This document shows, piece by piece, positions 10,338 through 22,900 of a stretch of DNA of 64,000 nucleotides; position 1 is the first letter of the stretch, and each line of letters opens with the position of its first letter. The notes beneath the pieces are model-generated. The model was not told the DNA's origin. It saw only the letters and a list, made by a program, of their open reading frames with translations, and ran no database searches. The position numbers were made by a program, and so were the translations under genes. The stretch is taken from NCBI GenBank assembly GCA_033961575.1, contig CM066731.1, positions 64,566,001 through 64,630,000 of the forward strand, in the 5' to 3' direction. This stretch comes from Aselliscus stoliczkanus. Its lineage: Eukaryota > Chordata > Mammalia > Chiroptera > Hipposideridae.

Positions 10338-10738
10338 GGCTGCCTAGGATGTCATAACAACATATCATAGACTGGGTAACTTAACAGAAATTTGTCATAG
10401 TTCTGGAGGCTGAGAAGTTCAAGATCAAGGTGCTGATAAGTTAGATTTCATTCTGAGGTTTCCTCTCTTGCTTGATAGGCTGCCACCATCTGTGTGTGTG
10501 CTCAAATGACCTCTTCTTTGGGTCTGCAAGGACAGACACCTCTAGGATATCTCTTCTTGTAAGGACACTAATCTCATCAGACCGGGGTCCCACCCTCATG
10601 ACATCACCTAATCTGATTTATCTCCAAATCACCATCTCCAAATAGCATCACATTGGCGGGCGGGGTTAGGGCTTCAACATATTAATATATTAATTGATAT
10701 AATCATTAGAGGGATGCAAACATTCAGTCTATAACATG
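10338..10738 (+). repeat. MLT1-like (MaLR) LTR
   Basis: The string of motifs is typical of MLT1 LTRs: ATCATAGACTGGGTAACTTA, GTTCTGGAGGCTGAGAAGTTC, AGATCAAGGTG, a CCTCTTCTT block, AAGGACACTAATC, CCCACCCTCATGACATCA, ATCTCCAAATA, and an end with CATTCAGTCTATAACA. A non-coding, ancient solo LTR of the endogenous-retrovirus-like MaLR class. Confidence 0.75.
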
Positions 10739-11769
10739 TAAGTAGAGATTGACTAAACCATTCTAAACATACAAGTTTGTAATAAACAATATACTGTTTT
10801 ATCAATTATTACAGGAGATTTCTATAAATGGTACAAAGATGTACTTGATGTAATGCTTGCTCTGTGGGAATTTATAGTCTAGTGGAGACGGAAAATAAGT
10901 ATGGATCCAATTTTTATATGAGTTGGACTAAATGCTATACTAGAAATACAAACTAAATGTTTTCACTGCTCAGAAGAGGGAAAGATTGGGTTTGCCTGAG
11001 ATGGTCAGGAAGCATTTACTGGTAGTGATGTTATCTCTGCTGGCTCCTACAGGTTGAGTGAAAATGTTACAGTACCCTTACATGAGAGGACCAATGTGAT
11101 TGAGACTAAATCCAGTTTAAAAAAGCACAAAGCATGGCACGTTAATTCCATTTTCAGTATGACTCACTACTTTCACCATTCTGCAAATTAATCACTGTAG
11201 GTACATATAGACAGCCATAGGTAGGTTGTGATTGAAAATAAAAAGTGTTATTTTATTATTTGTGCTTTTATTCTCTTTTCAATACATATTTGATGGATTT
11301 TTATGTTTTTGTAGTGAAATGCGTGAGTACATTGATAAATGAAATAAGGTTGTATGAGTTATGTAATATGTGACCGTGTATCTGTCCTACTCTGTTGTAC
11401 ATGAGTGGCCTTCACAAATGTTATTGAGAAGACAGTAAGCTGGATTATGAGCATATTAGTCAACAGTATATGATCCCTAAATTTGAAATGTTAAAATTAG
11501 CGCTATCCTAGTTTGAGCAGACAATCTTTACTTGAAATTCCCACTTACCTCCTCAGTTTATATATCTGATAAAGATGAAAATTTAGGGACAGATAGAGTA
11601 TCTTCCTTGACTAACCAGTCCTTGGAAAAAAAGAAAAAATGCATCGTCATTGCAAAACTATTTTTATAAAATAAAGCCAAACAAAAAGAAGAAAATTTAA
11701 ATGTCATTGATTCCTCTCAGAGTTGATATTATGTATTCTCCCAGTCATTTTCTTGGCTATATATTTTAA
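10739..11769. other. Intergenic, no recognised feature
   Basis: About 1 kb without an assignable gene or repeat. Confidence 0.4.
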
Positions 11770-12040
11770 CACAGTAAACATAGTTTTGTTACCAGATCTT
11801 AACATTTGTCTTAACACCTTTTACTATCAATAGTCTTTTACTGTGTAGTCACAATATTTCATCGTGTTGATGTACTTTAATTTATTTAACTGTACATTTA
11901 AGTTATTTCTATTTATTATAATCAACACTGTGATCAACATTTCTGTAATTAACTCTTTCTCACATTGTAGCTTAACTTTGTAAATTTGATTCCTGCAGGT
12001 GAAATTGCTGGACAAATATTATGCACATTTTAGAAACTTT

Positions 12041-12481
12041 TTTTTTTTAAAGATTTTATTGGGGAATTGGGGGAGGGGAACAGCGTTGGGGAATCGGGGA
12101 AGGGGAACAGACAAGTTGCTGTCTTTTTGTTCTTCAGTTTAATTGCGGAGGATGTTGCTTCACTGTTGGTATCGTCATTGCGCTCTTCCCGGATGAGGCA
12201 GATTGGTCGCTGGTCTCTGGATGTCGCTCACCGCAGCTATTGGCAGCTCACGCTTGGCTGCCAGCCGCTCACGTTGGCTGCGGGCCACTCACTGTAGCCT
12301 ATGGCAGCCCACTGCAGCAGGGGCTGCAGCCCACACCATCACCGGGGCTCGCACAGCCCAGCTCCAGGTGGAGCTGTTGTTAGCTGTAGAGGGCAGTGTC
12401 ACTGGCCCTCATGTGGGATCCGAACCGGAGCCGCTGGCATCCCAAAACCAGCACTTAACCCATGCGCCACTCGGCCGGCCC
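12041..12481 (-). mobile_element. Long tRNA-derived SINE, minus strand
   Basis: A full long copy (about 440 bp): tail (reverse complement of CCCCAATAAAATCTTT), body, and a GGCCGGCC-starting tRNA head at its right end. It is bounded by the target word TAGAAACTTT at 12031-12040 and CTAGAAACTT at 12481-12490. A second SINE abuts on the right and shares the same target word. Confidence 0.9.
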
Positions 12482-12490
12482 TAGAAACTT

Positions 12491-12598
12491 TTTTTTTTTT
12501 TTTTTGAGGGCAGTATCACTGGCCCTCATATGTGAGACCAAACCGGGGCTGCTGGCTTCCCAAGCCAGCGCTTAACCACCGCGCCACTCGGCCGGCCC
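12491..12598 (-). mobile_element. Short tRNA-derived SINE at the same site as the previous one
   Basis: T-rich tail, then GAGGGCAGTATCACTGGCCC and a head ending CGGCCGGCCC. It is flanked by copies of the same target word (12482-12490 and 12600-12609), so the site was hit twice and now has three copies of TAGAAACTT. Confidence 0.9.
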
Positions 12599-12720
12599 TT
12601 AGAAACTTTTATATAGTTCACAATTTGCCTCCAAAATGATTGTATTAATGTATGTTGTAAACACAGTAGATGAGTCCATATTTCTATGAGCCCTCCCTGG
12701 GTAACAGCATACTTCAAGTG

Positions 12721-14226
12721 GCATAAATCTGTTGAAAGATGCAGATGCCAGTCTTAAAGCAAATCTGATGAGTCAATTATTTGTTCATCAAATCTGGTAA
12801 AAAAATTTGGTTTCGTTTGCTCTCCCTTAATCTGTTTTTGCCTTTCCAATACCAAAACATTTCATCAGCTTATAAAATTCAATAAACACATCAAATTTAT
12901 TATTTATTTACTGTATGGAAACAGATGTAATTGATATGGTTGCAAAATTACGAGTTTCAAACATGAGTTCTTATAAATCATGGCAAATAACTTGATAATG
13001 ATAAAATGATAATATGATAAAATGGTAATTTTATCATTAAGTACCACTTCTTTCCTAATAAAATATCTTGCCCTTTTACTATAATCAAAGCATCTGGTGG
13101 TGATAGTAAGCCCTACTCTGAATCTTGCTTGACTTCTGTATCCTCAGTCAAAATTACTGTGTCCATAGAAATTAATAAAATAATAATGATTGGGGTAAAT
13201 TGAAAAATGTCCAGTTACCTCCTATATAAAAGTCATAGCTCAAACATCTAATTTAATCAGTCTTTAAATTCATTTATTAAAACGTCTGGAAAAAAATGTT
13301 TAGTATCCTATAGAATATATGACAATATTTACAAGATTTGAATCTTTGTGATGATTCTTCCAGGATTGGCTTAATATGATTTGAAGTGGTCAATTAAATA
13401 AGCCCTTCCATTGTTCTGGCTGAATAATGATTTGATTTTTCCAAGCCTACTAATCCATTATTTTAATTAGCATTAAATTCATATAAAAAAATTAAAAAGA
13501 AAGAAAAAAAGAAAACCTAAATAGGCTTTAAAGGATCTTCAAAAGACTGAAATAAATACCACAAATGCAATTATCAGAAGGAAAGACAATAATAACTCTC
13601 ATTTGGGTAATAAAGTAGAACTGCTTTCACAGAAAATAATTAGAGCAATAAACCCACACTTTACACATAATATTTGGAAGTGTTTGAATGCCACTTAGAT
13701 TTCTGCCACTTTTAGGAAGATACTTGGAAATGTAGTTGACAAGGAGACATTTATTGATTTATTCAGTCCTTTCTATGGAATTCACATAGAAAAAGCAATA
13801 TAGAATGAATTAGAAACCACCCAAAGGCTCTCAGAGATTAAAAGAAGAAGCAAAAATAAAATGTCCATCTGTATATTCAGAAAGGCATTCGGAGCTCTTA
13901 ATCCAAACAAAATGTACATATTCCAATGTTGGAGGAATATAAGGCAGCAACAGGACAGGGGTAGTGGGATAGTTTATTTATATGTTTAACTATATGTTAC
14001 TGTACCTATTTAATATCATGAAAAACATCAGAATACGGAGAATTTTGGGAAGGAGATAGCCATTAATAGAGCAATGATAATCACATAAATAATAACAGTA
14101 TTAATACTTCTAAATGTGTTGTCTACATTTATTGTTTCCATTTTCTCATCCTTTTGACTCATGTCAACCCCCTTATTCTAAAATCTTTTTCTTTATCTTG
14201 ACTTTTTTCTATTTTAAATAATGCTA
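12721..14226. other. AT-rich intergenic, no recognised feature
   Basis: About 1.5 kb of AT-rich DNA with an A-rich run near 13485-13520. Nothing assignable. Confidence 0.4.
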
Positions 14227-14960
14227 TAATAAACAGTATTTTAGCTAAAGCTTTATGCACTCTTTAAATATTTCTTTTATTGAAGATAAATTCTTAGAAT
14301 GGTTGGGATGAAAAGTGCATCAAAGAGGCATAGAATAAATGGGGAGCATATGAGAAGCAACGGACCTGGGTTTCATTTTGAATATTTCAAAGGGATTCCT
14401 TAGGTAACAAGAGATTGCTGTAGGAAAGGTCCTCCAACTGTTAGAACTACCTGAATCAGATTGGTGCATAGTTATGTAGGAAGAACTCTGCTTCAGCTAG
14501 TTTGTCCACCAAAAGGATGCTGAGCCCAGACTCACATGCGAGAGATTTGGTAAGGAGTGCTCTCAGCAGTCCCTCCTTGGGGGAGTGAGGCAAACAGGGC
14601 TGGGTGGGAAGAAAAGGTGAGCTTTGTGAAGTTGCATGGAGTTCTCAGCTTATGCCATTGGCAGCTCTGGAGTTGGTATCAACGTTTAATTGTCCTGAAT
14701 TGAGGGAAGGTAGCTGAGCTTTGCTATGCCTGCACTGACTGGTATGGGAATGGAACATGACCTTGGGCAGGTAGCTCCTGCTGGCTCACAGTACCAGTCA
14801 TAACTCCAGGCACATGGGGGGATGAGCTGCTCAATCCCCAAGGGGAGACCTGGGTGGTCTCAACACCCGTTATAAATACTTTCTTTCCATGCATACACCT
14901 TCGAAGGCTGATGTTCAGTGTCCAGGCATGATTTTTGCCTGAAAATGGGATACATTTTCA
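14227..14960 (-). repeat. LTR-like repeat, right arm of the inverted pair, with extension
   Basis: 14227-14814 is the reverse complement of 7619-8207. The right side continues for about 145 bp that the left arm lacks, including a TATAAATAC box near 14871-14879 and ending near a TTTTTGCCTGAAAATGGG stretch. Read on the minus strand this extension would lie 5' of the shared part, so the left arm may be 5'-truncated. Non-coding; family not recognised. Confidence 0.5.
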
Positions 14961-14964
14961 TTCA

Positions 14965-15095
14965 ACATTTTTTATCTTTATTTAAATGTATTGGTTAGTA
15001 AAGTTACGTAGGTTTCAAGTGTGCAATTCTGTACATCATCTATATATCGCATTGTGTGCTCACCCCCCAGAGTCAGCTCTCCTTCATGTCTAAAT
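14965..15095 (-). mobile_element. L1 3' UTR fragment, minus strand
   Basis: The block reading GTATTGGTTAGTAAAGTTAC, GGTTTCAAGTGTGCAATTCT, ACATCATCTATATATCGCAT and GTGTGCTCACC is the antisense of a common laurasiatherian L1 3' end. A second copy of the same end is at 32946-33150. Confidence 0.7.
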
Positions 15096-16344
15096 CATAA
15101 ATCCTTATTACATTCCTTCCATCCAATGGCCTCCTTCTCTCTCATTGACCATCTTCTTGCTTCTTCATTCTTTGTTGCTGAGGATTCAGTATCCGGAGAG
15201 CCTTTGTTTCTAAATTCAGCGTTCTTCAATGTAAACAATGTTAAATAAATTAACTCCCAAACATGATTATTATACAAGTATTCCATTCATAAGCATCACC
15301 TTTACTCTAAAATCACATCTCCTAGACACCTCCAAAAAGAAAAAAAAAAACACATGAGATTTAGTGTACTTTGTGGTGTTTCTTGTAATTTTATTTTTTC
15401 TAAGAATCTTAGCACTAGAATCATATTGCTGCTTTTTAACCCATTGGGATAGATGTCTGTTCACAGTCTTGAGTTTCTGAAATTGCAGTGATAAAAATTG
15501 GACATTACTTTAAATTTTTACCCTTTCAAATATGCTTAGTGTTTAAAAGCAAAACAAAGCAATACTTGTGAATAGAGTGCCATTTTCTCAAGAGTCCTAA
15601 AAAAGAGGAACACAAAACTCAGTAATACCTCAAGCAGAAAACAAAAGAATATCAAAGAGTAGGTAAATATAAAGTCAATTCTCATTAGTATTCTGTTACA
15701 TTTCAATATTTTGCAAATCTCTTCAAACACTTATTAAAAGGATTTCTAAATTAGGAGGTCATTAGTATATAATGCAATGTTTTAAATATCAGCATTCTTT
15801 ATAAAGTCATGTCATATTATGGCACACTAATTTGTATAACAGGAGAAAAAAATATCATATTGCATTCATGACTTTGAACCTTACACATAAATATTAAAGA
15901 ATCTCTTTGTTTCCTTCCATTCCGAGAAAACCAATATTTACTTTAATGCTACTTACTTAGAAAACAGGATACCATCATGTCACCCACATCAGCCAAAGCA
16001 CTTATTAAGCACATAAATATGGCTTTTCAAGGGGATCATCTGATATAGGGCTCAAATTCTCTCACCGTGGCTGCAGATGATACAGGAAAAATTGCCAAAA
16101 CACAGCCTACCATGCCCATGAGAGATACAGGGTTTAGGTTCATGGACCCTTGATATAATGGGACTGTATATATTTCAGAGCCTGGGTCAGGCTCTTCATC
16201 ATCATTATTGTTTTAATAGCCACCTATCCTAAATGAGTCTTGGAATAGCATTAGCTAGGGAATCACCATTTCCTAGAATAAAATAGCTAAGAGGGATTGG
16301 CCAGTATCTGATGGAGTTATCCTAACTATGCCCACTGACTCAGG
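15096..16344. other. Intergenic, no recognised feature
   Basis: About 1.2 kb, AT-rich, no gene or assignable repeat. Confidence 0.4.
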
Positions 16345-16720
16345 CTTTTTTTAAATTATTATTGAGATAGCATTGACATATAACATTATATTTGTTTCTG
16401 GTGTACAACGTAATAATTTGATGTATGTTTATATTGAAAAATCATTAGTACAATAAGTCTAGTTTAGTATCCATTACCATATATGGAATCATTTTTTTTT
16501 TCTTTTGATGAGAACTTTAAAATCTCTCTTGGCAACTTTCAAACATGCCATATAGTATTGACTGTAGTCACCATGCTGTACATTCCATCCCCAGAACTTA
16601 TTGATTTTTTTAAAACTAGAAGTTTGTACCTTTTGACCACCATTATTCATTTGGCTCACCCCTTAACCCCACCTTTGGCAACTACCAACAATAAAGCCTA
16701 GAACTCTATTCCAGTGATCA
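16345..16720 (-). mobile_element. Older L1 3' UTR fragment, minus strand
   Basis: Motifs in order: TTATTATTGAGATAGCATTG, TTTCTGGTGTACAACGTAAT, ACAATAAGTCTAGTTTAGTA, TCTCTTGGCAACTTTCAAAC, TAGTCACCATGCTGTACATT, AAGTTTGTACCTTTTGACC. This is the antisense of an L1M-class 3' UTR. It is diverged and non-coding. Confidence 0.7.
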
Positions 16721-18090
16721 CATCAACTTCTCATTATCTTACAACTCCTTCCAGGTATCACTACCCTTCTTATTTTAAGATTTCACAGTCTATCATTAAC
16801 TTCGCTTTGTTTTAAATACCGTTAATTTGTCTGCTCTTCACACACATCATTTTCAATGAAGTAAACTCCACCACCCTGGAATAGTCCCTACCAGCAAACT
16901 TTTTCTAGCATCAAGGACTTGGTGGAGAAAAATCACACAGCCAGCTTTCTAGCTGCTCTCTCATTGGATCACATACCACCAATGGGCATTCAATATTGTT
17001 GTCTCTATTTCTAAATGTTTACAAACATAAAATTCCCATGTCCCTTTCCCCTCTTTTCTTAAATCACCCACTCATTTTTCACTCTCACTTTCAACTACTT
17101 TATAGTTCATAGAGAAATAGTCCTCCTCAAATATGAATGTCCTCATCTTTTCACCACTGAATTTAGAAATCTAATTGCATCTGCACACATTTCTCTCTTT
17201 CCCCTTCCTGTTACGATGGAGGTGATGTCCATCTCCATTGACTAACGGTAGGCCCTTTTCCTGTGCTCTGAGCCGTACCTTTCCACCCAAGGATTTCTTT
17301 CCCTGAAAGCATGTCTTCTCCTGATGCTCAATCTTTCATTCTCTACTGGTTCATTCCCATTGTTCCCCTAAGTAAACACTATTCCATAATTAACCATGTC
17401 CATTCATAAAACACCAAGAAAACTGTCCCTTTAGCCACAGTCTCCTTTTAAATACATTTTATTATTCAACTCTCTCAATAAAACTTCTTAAAAGTATTCT
17501 TAAATGTGTTGTCTTGCTGCATTGACATGATTTCCTTCACCTCCTATCGACTTTTTGACTCAATCCAATCTATAGGGTTGTCAGAAGAGTCATGCTGTAT
17601 TTTTTCTATATTTTTCATTGCAAAACTGTGTCATGACTTTTCTGACAACCCAATAGTTTCCTTACCCATTGCATCATCAAACTTTTTTTGCTCCAAATGC
17701 CTATCTGCTGTGTGTTACCAAATTGAAAGGGAATTTTCTATCTTAAACTTACTAAATCTCCAGTGAAAAGTTACATGTTGACTCTTCCCTTTTTCTTGAA
17801 ACATTTCTTACTCTTTGCTTCAATGAATCCACATTTTTCAGTTTTTCCACTTTTTCTTACCTTTCTCTGGTCTCTATCAGCTCATAAATGATAACATTCC
17901 TATGGACATGGACCTGGGTCCTTTACTTTTCTTCCCCTGTACTTTCTTCCTGATTATCTCATCTAATACCATCATTTTAAATGCTACTATATGGTGATAG
18001 TTCATTCATAAATTTATATTTTTACCCATGATCTTTATTCTGAGCTCTAGATTAATATATTCAATGTACTATTTTAAATGTCCAATTATA
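16721..18090. other. Intergenic, no recognised feature
   Basis: About 1.4 kb, pyrimidine-rich in parts, without an assignable feature. Confidence 0.4.
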
Positions 18091-18669
18091 CAAGGTCTGA
18101 CTATTAAATTAAGTTCAAGAGCTTGTTGCAATGATGTTGCTAAACTTTTTTGGTATCAGAGGGATTATTCATTATGAATTTTTACCAACTGGACAAACAG
18201 TTAACCAAGTTTACTATTTGCAAGTGCTGAAAAGGCTGCGTGAAAAGTTAGACGAAAATGACCTGAACATTTCGCCAACAATTCATGGCTCTTGCATCAC
18301 CAAAATACACCAGCTCGCACGGCACTGTCTGTGAGGGAATTTTTAGCCAGTAAACAGATAACTGTGTAGGAATTCCCTTCCTACTCACCTGACCTGGCCC
18401 CCAGTGACTTCTTTCTTTACCCAAAGATAAAGAAAATATTGAAAGGAAGACATTTTGATAACGTACAGGATATCAAGCGTAATATGATGACAACTCTGAT
18501 GGCCATTCCAGAAAGAGTTCCAAAATTGCTTTGAAGGGTGGAATAGGCCCTAGCATCAGCGTATAGATTCCCAAGGGGAGTACTTCAAAGGTGACCATAG
18601 TGATATTCAGCAATGAGGTATGTAACATTTTCTGTAGGATGAGTTGGAGAATTTAATTGTTTGACCTCA
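18091..18669 (+). pseudogene. Internally deleted mariner transposon with transposase remnant
   Basis: The element lies between TA dinucleotides (18089-18090 and 18670-18671), as mariner targets TA. Its ends form imperfect inverted repeats: AAGGTCTGACTATTAAATT on the left and, reversed, GAGGTCAAACAATTAAATT on the right. At 579 bp it is about half the usual 1.2-1.3 kb; the N-terminal DNA-binding part is mostly gone. The catalytic region is recognisable: the first Asp of the DD34D core should sit at 18301-18303 but reads CAA (Gln), and the last Asp is at 18406-18408 in YSPDLAPSDFFL, exactly 34 codons apart. A one-base frameshift lies near 18247. It is dead. Mariners often reach mammals by horizontal transfer, but this copy alone does not show that. 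Confidence 0.85.
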
Positions 18670-19488
18670 TATATAAATAAATTATATAATGGATAAAATA
18701 AATTAATATTTATTTTTGTATGCTTAGAAAGATATATAGATTGCTTCTGAAGCCCATGATTTTTCTAGATAATAGTCATGAGATATCCTTATTCTTCAGT
18801 TTGAGGGGAAAATGTTAGGTAAGTTATAATGTAGGTGCAATGTAGTTCAGGTGCAAAATTAGAAGTATGAGGAACACCGATCTAAGATAAACTGAAAGCG
18901 TGAGGCTATAGCAAATCCACTTGACTGAGCAGAAAGTGGATAATTGAAGGTCTAGGGTATAGGTTAGTAACATGCTTTGATAGATTATATTATTATGCCC
19001 AAATGTTTACTACCCATCCCATTCTGATCAGGCTTGGCCATGTGACTTGCTTAGAAGAATGAAAGGTGAGTTTAAATTATGGTTTCAAAGAAACGAAACC
19101 AGAACATCATGATCGAGTTCTCTTTTACCGTTAGCCACAAGAGCCAGTGATGTTCCAGATAGAGGCTACTCTACCAGCCTGATCCCAAAATGAAGTGAAC
19201 ATGGGAGAACGCTGTCACTTGTAAGGCATCTGAAATTTTGTTCTACTTGCAAGCTGACAAATTAGCCTGCTGCAGTGTCATGAGTGCTACAGAAAAACTC
19301 AAGGCTGTTGGATCAGAGACAAAGGAATCTATTACTCACAGTAGTAACAAAACAAGGCTGTCTTCATTTGCTCTAGTTCCCTCAGCCTCAATTTTAACAG
19401 GGTGACCCAAAGAGTTCCTGGGATGCCAGCCGACCCCATGGGGTATTTGACAGGAGAGGAGCCCCTAGCTTAGGGCACACGAATCTTT
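18670..19488. other. Intergenic with a possible old repeat around 18980-19330
   Basis: The words GGCCATGTGACTTGCTTAGA and GATGTTCCAGATAGAGGCTA recall a widespread old mammalian repeat whose family I cannot name with confidence. Otherwise nothing recognised. Confidence 0.3.
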
Positions 19489-19994
19489 TTTTAATTTTTA
19501 TTAATAGTTACAGATGTACAAAACTATACAATAGTTATCTTTTTCACCCTTACAAAGTGACTACCCCCTTCCCCTTCCTCATCCTCCTCCCCTTGATATC
19601 ACACATATCTATTAAAATTCCATTGACTACATCCCCACATTATATTCCACATCCCATGACTATATATGTATTAAATTATAGTCAACATCTAATATTATTC
19701 AGTGGCAGCTTCAGATGTACAGTGCAGTAGTCAGGCCCCTACACCATCCATGAAGTGGTCTTCCTGACAAGACATGAGTCCATCTGGTCCCCTAAAAAAA
19801 TATTTACAACATTATTGATTATATTCCCTAAACTGTCTCTTCTGTCACTGAGGTAGTATTGTAGTTACCAGTTTATGTTGCCTTGTCCCTTCCCCTTCTC
19901 CCTCATGCCCACATCCATCCCATCTAGTAATCATTAGTTTTTCCTCTGTGTCTCTAATACTATTTCTGTTTATTTTGCTCATTTATTCAGTTCT

Positions 19995-22900
19995 TTAGAT
20001 TCCACATATAAGTGAGATCATATGGTATTTGTCTTTCTCTGACTGACTTATTTCACTTAGCATAATGTTCCCCAGGTCCATCCATATCGTTGCAAATGAT
20101 ACTATTTCATTCTTCCTTACAGCTGTGTAATACACCATTGTGTAAATGTACCACAGTTTCTTAATCCAGTCATCTACTGATGGGCATTTTGATGGTTTCC
20201 AAGTCTTGGCTATTGTAAATAGCGCTGCAATGAAAATAGGGTTGCATATATTTTTTCGAATTAATGTCTTGGGTTTTTCAGGATAAATGCCTAGGAGTGG
20301 AATTGCTGCGTCAAAAGGTAGTTCCATTTCCAGTTTTTTGAGATACCTCCTTACTGACTTCCATAGTGGCTGCACCAATCTACAATCCCACGAAGAGTGC
20401 AGCAGTGTCCTCGTTTTCCCCACAGCCCCGCCAGCACTTGTTGTTTGTTGATTTATTGATGATAGCCCTTCTGACTGGAGTGAGGTGGCATCTCATTGTG
20501 GTTTTTATTTGCATTTCTCTAATGACCAGTGAGGTTGAACATTTTTTCATATGCCTGTTGGCCATCTGTGTATCCTCTTTAGAGAAATGTCTCTTCATTA
20601 CCTTTGCCCATTTTTTAATTGGGTTGTTTGTTTTTTTGGTGTTGAGTTGTATGAGTGTTTTATAAATTTTAGATATTAATCCCTTATCAGATGTATCATT
20701 GACAAATATATTCTCCCATTCAATAGATTTCCTTTTTGTTTTATTGATGGTTTCCTTTGTTGTGACAAAACTTTTAAGGTTGATATAATCCCATATGTTC
20801 ATTTTTTCTTTTACTTCCCTTGCCCGCAGGGATGTCTCAGTAAAAATATTGCTCAGGGTAATGTCTGCAAATTTACTCCCTGTATTTTCTTCTAGGAGTT
20901 TTATGGTTTCAGGTCTTACACTTAAGTCTTTAATCCATTTTGAATTTGTTCTTGTATATTGCGTAAGGAGGTGGTCCAGTTTCATTTTTTTGCATGTGTC
21001 AGTCCAATTTTCCCAGCACCATTTATTAAATAGACTATCTTTACTCCAAAGTAAATTCTTGTTTCCATTGTCATAGATTAACTGTCCATATATGTCTGGA
21101 TTTATTTCTGGGCTCTCTGTTCAGTTCCCCTGATCTATGTGCCTGTTTTTATGTCAGTACCATACTGTTTTGATTACTGTAGGCTTGTAGTATGTTTTAA
21201 TGTCTTGTATCATGGTACCCCCAACTTTGTTCTTATTTCTCAGGATTGCCGAGGCTATTTGGAGTCTTTTATGGTTCCATATAAATTTTAGGATTATATT
21301 TTCTATTTCTGTGAAAAATGCCCTTGGTAGTTTGATAGGAATTGCATTGAATCTATATATTGCTTTAGGCAGTATGGAGATTTTAACTATATTAATTCTT
21401 CCTATATTAATTATATTAATCCATGAACATGGTAGGTGTTTCCATTTATTTGAATCTTCTTTCATTTCTTTCTTCAGTGTCTTATAATTTTCTGAGTACA
21501 GAGCTTTACTTCTTTAGTTAAATTTATTCCTAGGTATTTTATAGTTCTTGAAGCAACTGTAAATAGGACAGTTTTCTTAATTTCTCCTTCTGTTAGTTTA
21601 TTATTGGTATATGCAAATGCAACTAATTTCTGAACATTGATTTTGTATCTTGCTACCTTACTGAATTGATCTATCAGCTCTAATAGTTTTTTGATGGAGT
21701 CTTTGGGGTTCTCTATATAGAGTATCATGCTATCTGCATATAATGACAATTTTACTTCTTCCTTGCCAATTTGGATGCCTTTTATTTCTTTTTCTTGTCT
21801 GATTGCTGTGGCTAAAACTTCCAGAACTGTGTTGAATACAAGAGGAGAGAGTGGACAGCTTTGTCTTGTTCCTGATCTTAAGGGGAATGGTTTTAGCATT
21901 TCCCTATTGAGTATGATGTTAGCTGTAGGTTTATCATATATGGCGTTTATTGAGATATGATCCCTGTATTCCCACTTTGCTAAGGGTTTTTAACATAAAT
22001 GGCTGTTGGATTTTTGTGAAATGCTTTTTCTGCATCTATTGATATGACCATGTGATTTTCATTCTTAATTTTGTTGATGTGGTGTATCACATTAATTGAT
22101 TTATGGATGTTGAACCAGCCTTACGTACTAGGGATGGAACCCACTTGATCATGATATATGATCTTCTTAATATATTGCTGAATTCTGTTTGCAAATATTT
22201 TATTGAGAATTTTTGCATCTATATTCATCAGGGATATTGGCCTGTAGTTTTCCTTTTTTGTGTGCTGTATTTATCTGGTTTTGGAATCAGGGTGATAGTG
22301 ACTTCATAAAAAGAATTTGGGAGCCTTCCCTCCTTCCGGATTTTTTGGAATAATGTGAGAAGAATAGGTGATAGTTCTTTTTTGAATGTTTGATAAAATT
22401 CACTTGTGAAGCCATCTGGTCCAGGGCCTTTGTTTTTTGGGAGCTTGTCAATTACAGATTCAATTTCCTTGGTAGTAATCAGACTATTTAGATTTTCCGT
22501 TTCTTCTTGAGTTAGATTTGGAAGTTTGTATGCTTCTAGAAAATGATCCATTTCTTCCAGACTGTTGGCATATATTTGCTCATAGTATTCTTAAAATTTT
22601 TTGTATTTCTGTGATGTCTGTAGTCATTTCTCCTTTTTCATTCCTGATTTTATTAATTTGAGTCCTCTCTGTTTTTTTTGATGAGCCTGGCTAGAGGTCT
22701 GTCAATTTTGTTTATCTTCTCAAAAAACCAGCTCTTGGTTTCATTGATCTTTTGTATCATTTTTCTGTTCTCTATATTGTTTATTTCCGCTCTGGTCTTT
22801 ATTAACTCCTTTCTTGTACCCCCTTGGGCTTCTTTTGCTGTTTTTTTTTTCCAGTTCCCTGAGGTGAAAGGATAACCTGTTGATTTGAGATTTTTCTTCC

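Larger units (their letters stand above)
11770..12720 (-). mobile_element. Old L1 ORF2 fragment (minus), split by two SINEs
   Basis: The left piece (to 12040) ends with words like GAAATTGCTGGACAAATATTATGCACATTTTAG, and the right piece (from 12599) continues with TTCACAATTTGCCTCCAAAATG. Together they resemble the antisense of the conserved end of old L1 ORF2. The 12041-12598 block is the double SINE insertion. Confidence 0.55.
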
